From: an uncultured Rivibacter sp.
GTDB lineage: Bacteria; Pseudomonadota; Gammaproteobacteria; Burkholderiales; Burkholderiaceae
Assembly (NCBI GenBank): GCA_946480925.1
Contig: CAMLLU010000076.1
Span: 1-26,865, forward strand
Direction of reading: 5' to 3'
Length of the DNA: 26,865 bases
Part shown: positions 1-7,909 of the stretch, piece after piece
Position numbering within the stretch: position 1 is the stretch's first letter
How the letters are laid out: every line of letters begins with the position of its first letter
Program-made: the position numbers and the translations under genes
The notes under the pieces: generated by a model
The model's database searches: none
What the model was told of the DNA's origin: nothing
The model's input: only the letters and a program-made list of their open reading frames with translations

Positions 1-35
1 ACGAGCATCCTTTGCTCCTACGCACCCTTCAAGAT

Positions 36-63
36 GACTTGGCCGGACGCATACGCAGTGAAC
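36..63 (-). repeat. Degenerate terminal CRISPR repeat
   Basis: This stretch sits exactly one 60-bp period beyond the last perfect repeat. It keeps the repeat end GCAGTGAAC (plus strand, 55-63) and scattered other matches, but has lost the Cas6f hairpin. It marks the leader-distal, oldest end of the array. Decay of the terminal repeat is common in CRISPR arrays. A crRNA from spacer 64-95 would still have its 5' handle from the repeat at 96-123, but its 3' processing by Cas6f should fail. Confidence 0.8.
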
Positions 64-423
64 CAGCTGCGAGCTTGATCACGTCACGGCGCAGTTTTCT
101 GAGCTGCCTATGCGGCAGTGAACGCCTGGGCCAGCATCGCAGCACGATCGAGAACTTTCTGAGCTGCCTATGCGGCAGTGAACGCGCTCGCCGTGTACCC
201 TAGGCGCTCGAACACTTTCTGAGCTGCCTATGCGGCAGTGAACGTCCTTGAGGTCGACGTCGGCCGGCACCAGCGTTTCTGAGCTGCCTATGCGGCAGTG
301 AACACGCGCAGGAGGCCTACCGTGGCATGGACCTATTTCTGAGCTGCCTATGCGGCAGTGAACTGCTGGTGACAAACATGCGCATTGGGGCTGCTTTTCT
401 GAGCTGCCTATGCGGCAGTGAAC
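36..423 (-). CRISPR. Type I-F CRISPR array, 6 perfect + 1 degenerate repeat, 6 spacers
   Basis: Six identical 28-bp repeats lie at 96-123, 156-183, 216-243, 276-303, 336-363 and 396-423. All spacers are exactly 32 bp (64-95, 124-155, 184-215, 244-275, 304-335, 364-395), so the period is 60 bp. Read on the minus strand the repeat begins GTTCACTGCC and contains CTGCC-GCATA-GGCAG, the 5-bp stem and 5-nt loop recognised by Cas6f, followed by CTCAGAAA, which would form the 8-nt crRNA 5' handle. That is the classic I-F repeat. Orientation follows from the repeat and from the leader and cas genes lying at higher coordinates, so the newest spacer is 364-395 and the oldest 64-95. Spacers read as open coding-like DNA. 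None visibly matches the rest of this window. Confidence 0.98.
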
Positions 424-565
424 TAGAACCTTTCTGCGATCGAACCGGGATAAGTCCTTGTCATGGTTGCCCAAATAGGTGGTTTGGAGTGAACTACCCT
501 TTTCCAACGGAGCACGCGCAAGCGCTTGATTTTCAAGCACTTGCGCGAGATGTGGAAAAAAAGGG
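424..565 (-). promoter_or_regulatory. CRISPR leader
   Basis: This is the 142-bp non-coding stretch between the cas6f stop and the first repeat. On the minus strand it starts with a T-rich run just after cas6f and runs into the array. It should hold the array promoter and the integration signals read by Cas1-Cas2-3. A perfect IHF consensus (519-531) and a long palindrome (494-569) are visible. A second, weaker IHF-like match (CAAGGACTTA on the minus strand, 451-463, with two mismatches in the first half) lies 28 bp from the first repeat. I could not assign a convincing -35/-10 pair. Confidence 0.85.
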
Positions 566-569
566 TTAG
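494..569. repeat. Long imperfect palindrome in the CRISPR leader
   Basis: The inner arms 515-529 and 533-547 are complementary over 15 bp with one mismatch, around a 3-nt TTT loop. The outer arms 494-506 (CTACCCTTTTCCA) and 553-569 pair again, with a 1-nt and a 3-nt bulge, about the same centre near 531. The outer right arm covers the cas6f stop codon (566-568). Neither strand has a U-tract after the hairpin, so it is not a standard terminator. It may act as DNA for IHF or integrase binding, or as an RNA hairpin separating the cas mRNA from the pre-crRNA. Confidence 0.8.
519..531 (-). promoter_or_regulatory. IHF binding site in the leader
   Basis: The minus strand reads AATCAAGCGCTTG, a perfect match to the IHF consensus WATCAANNNNTTR. 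IHF bending of the leader is established as a requirement or stimulator of spacer integration in type I-F (and I-E) systems. The site lies about 95 bp upstream of the first repeat, which fits a distal rather than a repeat-proximal IHF site. The opposite strand carries a near-match, TTTCAAGCACTTG (531-543, one mismatch), in mirrored orientation. Confidence 0.65.
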
Positions 570-1129
570 AAGCAGGGAACGGTAGCGGTGGCGCTTAGGC
601 CGTAGCTGTTGAACGTTCCCCAAATGGCGTTTGGCTGCGGCTCACTCAAGCGCAAATACATGCGAAAGGTCTGTCCTGTGCTGGAGCTTGCAAGTTGAAT
701 GAACGGCAGACGGAGCATCTCAACCACCGTGTCGGGTACGCGTTCTCGGGCCTGTGCTTCTGTAAGACCATGCCGTTTCATCTGACGCCGGCGAATCCGG
801 TCAACGTTGCTCTTGACCTGAACTCGGCGCAATGATTGGTGCAAGGCATGAGTCGGAACGGCAGCCACTGTCGAGACGTTTATGTGATCGCGCAAGCCAC
901 TCAGCCAGTCTTGCTCCATCAGCCGTGCCAAGTCGCCAGTGGGGCCCACCAGTCGCAACTGCGTTCCCAATCGAGGCGTGGTCTTGTCATAACCCGGGAA
1001 GCAGACGCCGAGGGTGTTCGCACCGGTATGAACCAGCGCACGATGCAACTTGGCATACAGCGTTGCCATCAATTGATGAGGTGCGAATTCTGGATCTGGT
1101 AGCAGGTGAATGTCGAGATAGTGAGTCAT
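566..1129 (-). CDS. cas6f: Cas6f (Csy4) CRISPR RNA endonuclease
   Basis: This 187-aa protein, the same length as the Pseudomonas aeruginosa enzyme, cleaves pre-crRNA at the base of the repeat hairpin and stays bound to the crRNA 3' end as part of the Csy complex. It starts MTHYLDIHLLPDPEF, closely like known Csy4. The catalytic His29 sits in KLHRAL, Ser148 lies in ASSSTGQ, and Tyr176 in NSYGLS, at the same positions as in P. aeruginosa. The arginine-rich RNA-binding helix (RVQVKSN then RIRRRQMKRH, about 102-120) is intact. A clear AAGGAG ribosome site overlaps the end of csy3, whose stop is 6 nt upstream. It is the last cas gene before the leader. The array repeat carries the matching stem with a GCAUA loop. 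Confidence 0.98.
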   Translation of the reverse strand: MTHYLDIHLLPDPEFAPHQLMATLYAKLHRALVHTGANTLGVCFPGYDKTTPRLGTQLRLVGPTGDLARLMEQDWLSGLRDHINVSTVAAVPTHALHQSLRRVQVKSNVDRIRRRQMKRHGLTEAQARERVPDTVVEMLRLPFIQLASSSTGQTFRMYLRLSEPQPNAIWGTFNSYGLSATATVPCF

Positions 1130-1135
1130 TGGGAT

Positions 1136-2176
1136 TCACTCCTTGCCCGCATCGCCAAACACGCCACCGCGAATGAGGGTTGCTACCACGAAGTGCTGTT
1201 GGTCCGGCTCCGGTGCCTTGTCTTTCAACAGCCAGTTGTCCAGCAGGTTGTAGAAATCCAGCTTGTCGATCGGGCGCCGGCAGGCCTTGCCCAGGGTGGT
1301 CACGGAGCCGTAGGGCTCCACCGCAATGGGGCCAAGTTCGGCCACGTCGGGGTGCCAGGTGTCGATGGTGCGCAGGGCGTTGCCGAGCTTCTGAGAGTGG
1401 ATGCCGGCCACACCTCCCACGGTGTAGAGGGTCTTGCTCTTATTGCCGTTGTTGCCCTTGTCGAGAATGAGTTCCTGCGATGGGTATACCTCCTGCGCAG
1501 CACCAATGCGCGCAAACGCGGTCACCTGCAGCAAAACGTGGCTATGCCCGGCAAGCCCTTGCGCGATGAGGTTCGAGACTTCCTGCAGTGATTGTTTCGC
1601 ATCTGGCGGCGGTGCAAAGGTGCGAGTCGGTAGCGCCAAGGCGTCGAAGATCCAGGTTTTCGCCGCGATACCCTGCACCAGGTGTTGCACGTGCACTTCG
1701 ATCTGCTCCGCACCTACACGGTTGCGCCACAGGAACCGTGCATTCGCCAGATTGCAGGCATAGCGCTGTGCCAGCTCTCCGTAACCAACGTCTTTGGCAT
1801 ACCCCTGTACGGTGGCCAGTAGCTTGGCTTGATAGTCGGCGTTATTGCAGGCAGACGGAGTGCCGGTGCCGCCCAGTACGCGCAGCGAGAAGCTTGCCTT
1901 CAGGGTGTCGGCATCGGCGGGCAATGCAGCTACGTCCACGGTCTGCAGGTTGGGTTTTTCTATGGCGGCATCGAGCTTGGCGGGGTCTTGATCCTTGGTT
2001 TTCAGTCGGTTCGAGATCGTGCCCCGCACAGACTTCGCTCGCACGCCAACAGGCTTCCAACTCGCGGCATCGGTGCGTTCGTTCCAGCGGCCGGAGAAAA
2101 GCAGGGCGTCGGACGGGTCGAGCTTGCGCTCGAAGGCAAGAACGGAGGCGGTCTTCAGAGGATTGGCAGTCGCCAT
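1136..2176 (-). CDS. csy3: Cas7f (Csy3) crRNA backbone subunit
   Basis: This 346-aa protein is close to the 342 aa of the P. aeruginosa protein. Six copies of Csy3 form the helical backbone along the crRNA spacer in the I-F surveillance complex. Highly conserved family stretches are visible: TASVLAFERKLDPSDAL at the N-terminus, KSVRGTISNRLKTKD, RVLGGTGTPSACN, ANARFLWRNRVGAE, FPSQELILDKG-like (YPSQELILDKG), SQKLGNALRTIDTW and a C-terminal LIRGGVFG. A strong AAGGAG site 8-9 nt before the ATG supports high expression, which fits a multi-copy subunit. The gene follows csy2 after a 25-nt gap. No frameshift or missing motif is seen. Confidence 0.98.
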   Translation of the reverse strand: MATANPLKTASVLAFERKLDPSDALLFSGRWNERTDAASWKPVGVRAKSVRGTISNRLKTKDQDPAKLDAAIEKPNLQTVDVAALPADADTLKASFSLRVLGGTGTPSACNNADYQAKLLATVQGYAKDVGYGELAQRYACNLANARFLWRNRVGAEQIEVHVQHLVQGIAAKTWIFDALALPTRTFAPPPDAKQSLQEVSNLIAQGLAGHSHVLLQVTAFARIGAAQEVYPSQELILDKGNNGNKSKTLYTVGGVAGIHSQKLGNALRTIDTWHPDVAELGPIAVEPYGSVTTLGKACRRPIDKLDFYNLLDNWLLKDKAPEPDQQHFVVATLIRGGVFGDAGKE

Positions 2177-2201
2177 GATGGTGATCTCCTTGAATTGAAT
2201 G

Positions 2202-3209
2202 TCAGTCTTGGGCTAGAGCGGCCGCAGCGCGAGGGGTGTATTCGTTGCAACAGCGATAGAGGCCTGTCTCGTCGTCGTGATGTGTGAACCAGAGCAGGTC
2301 GTTCAGCCCGTTCAGACGATGCGGGCTGATCCATTGACCGATGGACCAGATGGACTCCACGAAACGAAACGGTGTGTGTGGGTCGCGCGCACCGCTCACC
2401 GTGCCGGGGGCTTGCAGGTCGGACAACGCGGCAAAGCCAATCGGGATGGGGACGATCCACCCTGGGCGCGAATCTGTCACCCATGTGGTTGCGGGCACTT
2501 TGTCCTCTATGGCGGGCGCCTGAACGGCTCGATGGTTCCAGCGTGACAGGTCGAGCCAGGCGTCCAGCACCGTTGCAGTCGGGTCATGGGCTTGCAACTC
2601 CGCAAGCCGCGATTGCAGAAGGTCGTCCCGCGACACCAGTGCAAAGCCTGGCAGCCAGCGCCGGGCCAAACGGCGGAATTGCTGACGCTGATGCTCCTCC
2701 TGGTCTGGCACCCGTTCGAGCACGGGCCGGGCAGGCCTGCGCGTTGCGGTCGGCAAGGTCGGCATCACGCTGCCGCCAGCCAGCCGCATGCCCGCTAACT
2801 CATGCGACACCCGTGCGGCGAGAGCTTCACGCTCTGCCTCACCTTGCTGCGCACTGTTCACTTGAACGTCGAATACAAGCGTCACGTCGAGGTGCGCTCG
2901 GCCTTCTTCCACAATGCCCGCTGTGCTGCCATCGGCCAACATGGGGTTGCGCGTCAGATGGAAGGCTCGGGTGTATCCGCCGGTGGTGACCTGTGCCTCG
3001 AAGCCATGGCAGATGACACCCACGCCGTAGAAAGCTATGCCGGCCTGAGGCCCAAGCCTGCGTTCCAAGGCCGTCATCAAGCCGGTGAAGGCGGAAATGG
3101 CCGGAAAGCCCCAAGTCATGGGGCTGGAGATGGCATTGGCGTTTTGCACGCGGATGTGAGGTAGCACGAGCACGGCGTTGTGCTCCGGCTTGGCCGGTTC
3201 AGCGCTCAT
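2202..3209 (-). CDS. csy2: Cas5f (Csy2) subunit of the Csy complex
   Basis: This 335-aa protein caps the crRNA 5' handle together with Csy1 and helps read the protospacer motif. The N-terminal stretch LPHIRVQNANAISSPMTWGF is typical of Csy2, and ALERRLG and SFxG-like segments follow. I chose the ATG giving MSAEPAKPEHNAVLV, because the longer reading frame starting at 3281 lies inside csy1 and adds residues unlike the family. With this start csy2 overlaps the end of csy1 by 11 bp, so the two are probably translationally coupled and made in equal amounts. Its length agrees with known Csy2 proteins (about 327 aa). Confidence 0.96.
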   Translation of the reverse strand: MSAEPAKPEHNAVLVLPHIRVQNANAISSPMTWGFPAISAFTGLMTALERRLGPQAGIAFYGVGVICHGFEAQVTTGGYTRAFHLTRNPMLADGSTAGIVEEGRAHLDVTLVFDVQVNSAQQGEAEREALAARVSHELAGMRLAGGSVMPTLPTATRRPARPVLERVPDQEEHQRQQFRRLARRWLPGFALVSRDDLLQSRLAELQAHDPTATVLDAWLDLSRWNHRAVQAPAIEDKVPATTWVTDSRPGWIVPIPIGFAALSDLQAPGTVSGARDPHTPFRFVESIWSIGQWISPHRLNGLNDLLWFTHHDDETGLYRCCNEYTPRAAAALAQD

Positions 3210-4482
3210 CGGTCGCCTCCCGCTCTTCTTGCTTGAACTGGTCTCGCGCCAGCTTGCGCCAGTGCAGAAACTCGGGGTCACCCATGGGTAACGGATCGCG
3301 CAGCTGCGCGTTCAGCCAGTTGGCGAAATCGAAGGAAATCCGTTCGACGGTGTCGCCCACGCCGGCCTCATCGGTAGCGTCCACGTCGAGCCACGCCCGC
3401 TGAGCAGGAGGCAGCTCGCATTCCGGCGCAGCGCTCCAGCCTGGGGGGTGGGCGCGCAGCTCGGCCGCGAACTGCATCAACTCGTCGATTAAGGCATCAA
3501 CTAGTTCGCGGACGCGCTGACGTGTTGCCAAGTTGCGTGCCGGATCGCTCGTCAAGTAGTGCCGGAACTCTCGCACCAGCCTTTGCACTTCTGTGGCGCG
3601 ACCGAAGCGCTTGAACAGGGAGTCAACGCCGTGCAGCGGTCGAACGGCTACGGTCTCCCAGAATGGCGGCAGGGATGCAAGCAGAAAGTTGTCACCCCGT
3701 CGCTCGCTGTTGAGCTGGCTGATGTTCTGTGGCTTTGTGCCACCCAGCTTCTGGATGGCAAGGTTCGAGTAGTCGCGTACATGACGCTCGTGGTGCTCTC
3801 CTGCCTTTCGCGCCGCGCGCGCATCCCTTGCGCTATCGCTGAAGCGGTCGTCCTGCAAGGTCTTGTAGACACGGTGGATCAGCGAGGTGGGATAGAGCGG
3901 TGCAAGCAAGTGATAGCTGGCATCGTCGTGGAGGTCATCGCCGACGGGCCAATAGATTTGCTTGGCATGGGTGTGTGTGGATACCTCGTCTCGCGGTTCG
4001 GACAGGCGAGCGAACGACGCCATCCAAGTGCGCGCTTGCACGGGGTCGTCACAGAGCGCTGCAGCTAGGCCGGCATCGTGTGCCTTCGACAGGTCGAGGA
4101 AGCTGCTGCCCTCGTAGTTCAGTTTCAGAAGTTTGTAGACATCGAGCGCGGCGGCGTTGCCAACCACGTCAACGTCGAAATCCTGTCCTAGCTGATAACT
4201 GCTCACGGCTGTCGATGCCGCCAGCGTCTTGGGTTCGCAATACAGACTGCTGCCCTTGGCATCCGGGTGGATGGGCTTGAGCGAATGTGTGACCGCCTGG
4301 ATCTGGCTCGCGCGGCGGGCCGCGTCATCGAGCCAGGTGGTGCGAACGAACTGCGCTTGCAGCTCGGCACGTTTGGGATCGCCGTTGGCCAGCTTCTCAA
4401 GCTTCGCATCAAGTCGCTGCTTGAGGAACTCCTCTATCACGGCTCGGATGGCCATCGACCTCTCCGGGTTGGTTGGAGGCAT
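3199..4482 (-). CDS. csy1: Cas8f (Csy1) large subunit
   Basis: This 427-aa protein is the I-F large subunit, which recognises the CC protospacer-adjacent motif, binds the crRNA 5' end with Csy2 and recruits Cas2-3. Conserved segments are THSLKPIHPDAKGS (about 66-79), DVVGNAAALDVYK (105-117), HLLAPLYPTSLIH (191-203) and LGGTKPQNISQLNSERRG (246-263). The start at 4482 has a GGGAG ribosome site about 6 nt upstream. A second ATG at 4455 also has a GAGAGG-like site and would remove nine poorly conserved residues, so the exact start is open. The gene is separated from cas2-3 by 55 nt, the largest gap in the operon. Confidence 0.96.
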   Translation of the reverse strand: MPPTNPERSMAIRAVIEEFLKQRLDAKLEKLANGDPKRAELQAQFVRTTWLDDAARRASQIQAVTHSLKPIHPDAKGSSLYCEPKTLAASTAVSSYQLGQDFDVDVVGNAAALDVYKLLKLNYEGSSFLDLSKAHDAGLAAALCDDPVQARTWMASFARLSEPRDEVSTHTHAKQIYWPVGDDLHDDASYHLLAPLYPTSLIHRVYKTLQDDRFSDSARDARAARKAGEHHERHVRDYSNLAIQKLGGTKPQNISQLNSERRGDNFLLASLPPFWETVAVRPLHGVDSLFKRFGRATEVQRLVREFRHYLTSDPARNLATRQRVRELVDALIDELMQFAAELRAHPPGWSAAPECELPPAQRAWLDVDATDEAGVGDTVERISFDFANWLNAQLRDPLPMGDPEFLHWRKLARDQFKQEEREATDER

Positions 4483-4537
4483 TCAGTTCTCCCTAATTGG
4501 GTTGAGGGGGACGCGACAGACAGAAGAGGTTTTTCAT

Positions 4538-7500
4538 TCACCTCCTTTTCGCGAAGCCAAGAACGGCGTGGTAGCGCCAACCGTTGTCGTTGCTTGGCAC
4601 GGTGACCGTGCCATATCGGCGGGAACATTCCAGAGGCGACATGTCTAGTTCCGAGGCCAGTTCGATCAGCGTTTCGAGATAGTTCGTGACGCCCCACGGC
4701 TGAATACCAAGGCCGCTGACCGCGTGGTCCGGAATGCGTTCGTGCTGTGAGCGATCCACCAGAACATAGGGGTTGTCGCCGCGCTGTGTTGGCTTCCGTT
4801 CGATGCGGTGCAGCAAGCAGTCTTCTCCGTCTTTGTCTGGCAGCAACGCCAGCTCAACGTCTTGCTGACCGGTATCGTCGCGGAATCGCTGCTGCTGTGG
4901 CAGAAGAGCCGTCAGCAGGGAGTCCTGTGGCGCTTGATGCCACCACGTCGCGGCGCTGAGCAGTTGCGTGGCGTCTTGTGCAGCGCCGCCGCGCGCTCTG
5001 CGCCCACCGTCTACCTGACTGTGCGCCCGTGCTTGAAGCAGCATGGTCTGCCGCATGCGGCCGTGTTCCAGATCGGCCAGTCGATGTTGTGGTTGGAGTT
5101 GCGGCCGAGAAACGATGCGAGGTCGCGCATCGATGACCTCGAATTCTTCGGGTTGCAGCAGCTTCTGCAGGTCGTGCGACGAGAGCTGGAAGGGCTCACT
5201 GCTGGTCTCGAAACCCGGCTTGCAGTACGAGGCTTGGCCGGGTTGTCGGAAATGCCGGAGGTTGTAGCGAAACACTGCGATGTTGGGTGTGGTGACCGTG
5301 CCTGCTCGATGGCGTCGCACTCGGCCTGCGAGCTGGATCAGCGAACGCATTGACGAGGGCTCGACCACCGCCCAGTCGTAGTCGTGATCACGTCCAACTT
5401 CGGTGACGGGTGAGCCGAGCACGATGAAGAGCTGGTCAGGCTCGGGCGAGGTATCCAGCCGCTGGCGAATGTCGGGCCGGGTGAATACTGCGCCGGGCTC
5501 ACCTCTTTGCAGCGTGGTATCCAGTTGCCGCTCTATGGTGGAGCGAACTAGCAATGGGTGTTGAGAGTGATAGACGCATAGGTGGATACGTCTGCCTCCC
5601 GGGGCGCCCTGCTGGAACAGCGACAGTGCTACTTCATAAAGCGGTTCGATATTGGCCATGCGCATCAAGCCAAAGCTGACGCGCTTGCCAGTCCGTGGAT
5701 CCACACTGTGGTGGTGGTGATGAAGACCACAGGCAGCCTCGAGCAGGAGCGGAGCAAATGCAGTTGCCACGCTTGGCAGGTCTTTCGGCAAGGCAGGCAT
5801 CGGCAGCAGGGTGGCACGGCGTCGAGGCTCGACGGCAAGACGTGCCAACTCGCCATGACGCTTGGTGGCGAACTGAAGATGAGTCCGTTCGAATGCCTGT
5901 GAGTCGTGACAGTCCGCTTGGTGTTGGTGAAACTCGTCTACCCAAGCGCAGCAAATGGCCGGCAGGGTCTCTGCAGCTAGTGGCCGTGCACCACGATTGC
6001 GCAGGAAGTGTTGACGTCCATTGCGGTAGGCCTCGAACAACCCTTGCACCAAGGAGGGCGGCAAGGTCGCCGATGACAGCAGAACTCGGGAACCCAGCAG
6101 GCCCGCCCAGTGCACCAGCCGAGTCAATGCAGGTAGGTCTGCAAGGTCGAAATCATCGGGTTCGTCCAGCACCAGATCGCCGCTGAGCAGGCGCAGCATC
6201 GGGGCGATCTGGCGTCCGCCACGCTGGCTCTCTGTGGCGGGGGTCAGATGATCGATCGTGCATACGAGCAACGGCGCCAGCAGCAAGGCACGAACCTGCG
6301 GATCAGCAACCGCACGACGGAGCAAAGGGTGACCGTCGGCGCTCCCATCGAACACGACGTGCGTTTCTTCGTCCAGCAATGCCTGCTTCGAGGCAGAACC
6401 TGTGGCCTCGGCTTGTGCCTCATGGTGCTCAAAGAGCGCGCGGCTGGTCGAGCCGCCGACACGAATGGCGAGGTCATCGTCGGTCAGACCGAGGAGGTCG
6501 CGGAAGACACGTCCGGTCTGCAGCGTCAGGGTACGAAGGCCTAATGCAAAGGCGCAACGCATGCCAACAACCGGGTCTGCGAGCGCATACATGATGCGGG
6601 CATTGGCCAGTGTCTTGCCGCAACCGGTGGAGGCCATGTTGATGACAAAGGCCCCTTGCTGCTGCGAACGCTCGCGCATGGTCACTGCAAGGTCAGCTGC
6701 TTTGTCCTGCCAACGAAAACGGTCGTGTTGTGCGCGTTGCTTGAGTCTGCGATGCTTGCCAAGTCGGGGCAGGTGATGCTCGAACCGCGGCAGAAACCGA
6801 GCGACTTCAGCGCCATGTTGCGCAACACCAACCAGGTGTTCGTCCAGCATCTGATTGGGAAGCCCGCCTGCACGGGTGTTGGCGACCAAGGTGGTGCTGG
6901 ACTCCACCTTGACGCGTTCCGGATGATTTTTCTCCTCCAGGCCGGAGTAGTGGTGATCGGCCAGCATTAGGCAGAGCCGCGACACGTGCAACACGAACGG
7001 GTTGTTCATCACGCCACTGACATCGTGGCGTCCGATGTGCGCCAACAAATGCTTGGCGACGCGCGATGCACGCTTCTGCCAATCGGAGTTGGTGACGGGC
7101 AATCCTTTTGGGAAGTGCCAGTAAGGCCGAAGGGCATCGCGCTCCGAGCCTTGTATGGCAGGTTCGTTCCAGCTGGGTTGCAACTGCGTCAACAGACTGG
7201 GCAGCATGCTCATCTGGAATTGAGCTTTGTCGGGTAACTGCGGCAGCCGATGATGCGTGACCACCAGCCAGCCCAGCGCCTGCGCCAAAGGTGCATGCAT
7301 GAGGCCGGCGAATGGCGATGCGAAGGAGCCATCCAGGCGGTCGCGTTTCAGTCTAGTCAACCAGCTCGCGTGGTCTGCGTCTGTTGGGGCGGCCAGACGC
7401 GACAACCAGGTTGTGTCATCGTCTTGGCCAACAAAGGCTTCAAGCAGCCGCAGTGATACCCATTCGTGCCTGATCAGGTTGCGTTCGACTAGATCGCCGG

Positions 7501-7909
7501 TCAGGCGCAGCTGAAATGCCTCGATTGCCTTGCCTAGATCGTGCAACAGACCGGCCAAGTCAGTCAGGCGCTGAATCAGCTCACCCGTGTGCCAGTCGTT
7601 CTCATCGTGATGCCGCAGGATGTCGCGTGTCGTGGTGTTGGTGGGGACAGCGCCTTGTTCGCTGAAGCGGCTGCGATCACCCACGACCCACAACAGCTCC
7701 GATCGGTCGATGCCACGAATCCAGTGGCAGGACACGGCCGTGTTCTTGCGGGCGGTCTTGCGCAAGAGTCGGCGCAGTGTGTCCAGTCCTTCCTGCGTGA
7801 TGGGGGTCTGCCATGTGCGGTCACCGCGGCGCTCGGCAAACTGGTCGAGTATGCGGCGAGTCTCGGTCAGTGCGCGCTTCTCGCACTGGGAGATCAGAAG
7901 AACGTTCAC
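4538..7909 (-). CDS. cas3: Cas2-3 fusion helicase-nuclease, type I-F
   Basis: This is a 1123-aa fusion of Cas2 with Cas3, a hallmark of type I-F. With Cas1 it forms the adaptation complex, and it also degrades targets recruited by the Csy complex. The N-terminus NVLLISQCEKRALTETRRIL is the Cas2-like domain (about 1-90). The HD nuclease shows LLHDLGK at 121-127, with further histidines at 219-220. The helicase shows Walker A STGCGKT (427-433), DEPD (582-585), SAT (613-615), SPVTEVGRDHD (833-843) and QLAGRVRRHR (859-868). The start is a GTG at 7909 that overlaps the cas1 stop (GTGA). It is preferred because the longer frame to 8074 lies wholly within cas1 and this point matches the family N-terminus. 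A natural five-histidine run sits near 730. All motifs are intact. Confidence 0.97.
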   Translation of the reverse strand: MNVLLISQCEKRALTETRRILDQFAERRGDRTWQTPITQEGLDTLRRLLRKTARKNTAVSCHWIRGIDRSELLWVVGDRSRFSEQGAVPTNTTTRDILRHHDENDWHTGELIQRLTDLAGLLHDLGKAIEAFQLRLTGDLVERNLIRHEWVSLRLLEAFVGQDDDTTWLSRLAAPTDADHASWLTRLKRDRLDGSFASPFAGLMHAPLAQALGWLVVTHHRLPQLPDKAQFQMSMLPSLLTQLQPSWNEPAIQGSERDALRPYWHFPKGLPVTNSDWQKRASRVAKHLLAHIGRHDVSGVMNNPFVLHVSRLCLMLADHHYSGLEEKNHPERVKVESSTTLVANTRAGGLPNQMLDEHLVGVAQHGAEVARFLPRFEHHLPRLGKHRRLKQRAQHDRFRWQDKAADLAVTMRERSQQQGAFVINMASTGCGKTLANARIMYALADPVVGMRCAFALGLRTLTLQTGRVFRDLLGLTDDDLAIRVGGSTSRALFEHHEAQAEATGSASKQALLDEETHVVFDGSADGHPLLRRAVADPQVRALLLAPLLVCTIDHLTPATESQRGGRQIAPMLRLLSGDLVLDEPDDFDLADLPALTRLVHWAGLLGSRVLLSSATLPPSLVQGLFEAYRNGRQHFLRNRGARPLAAETLPAICCAWVDEFHQHQADCHDSQAFERTHLQFATKRHGELARLAVEPRRRATLLPMPALPKDLPSVATAFAPLLLEAACGLHHHHHSVDPRTGKRVSFGLMRMANIEPLYEVALSLFQQGAPGGRRIHLCVYHSQHPLLVRSTIERQLDTTLQRGEPGAVFTRPDIRQRLDTSPEPDQLFIVLGSPVTEVGRDHDYDWAVVEPSSMRSLIQLAGRVRRHRAGTVTTPNIAVFRYNLRHFRQPGQASYCKPGFETSSEPFQLSSHDLQKLLQPEEFEVIDARPRIVSRPQLQPQHRLADLEHGRMRQTMLLQARAHSQVDGGRRARGGAAQDATQLLSAATWWHQAPQDSLLTALLPQQQRFRDDTGQQDVELALLPDKDGEDCLLHRIERKPTQRGDNPYVLVDRSQHERIPDHAVSGLGIQPWGVTNYLETLIELASELDMSPLECSRRYGTVTVPSNDNGWRYHAVLGFAKRR

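Noticed and set aside
79..540. Minus-strand open frame encoding repeated VHCRIGSSE peptides
   Set aside because: It is the CRISPR array read as protein. The 60-bp period is a multiple of three, so the frame stays open by chance.
494..569. Intrinsic terminator for cas6f
   Set aside because: The hairpin is strong, but neither strand has a U-tract after it.
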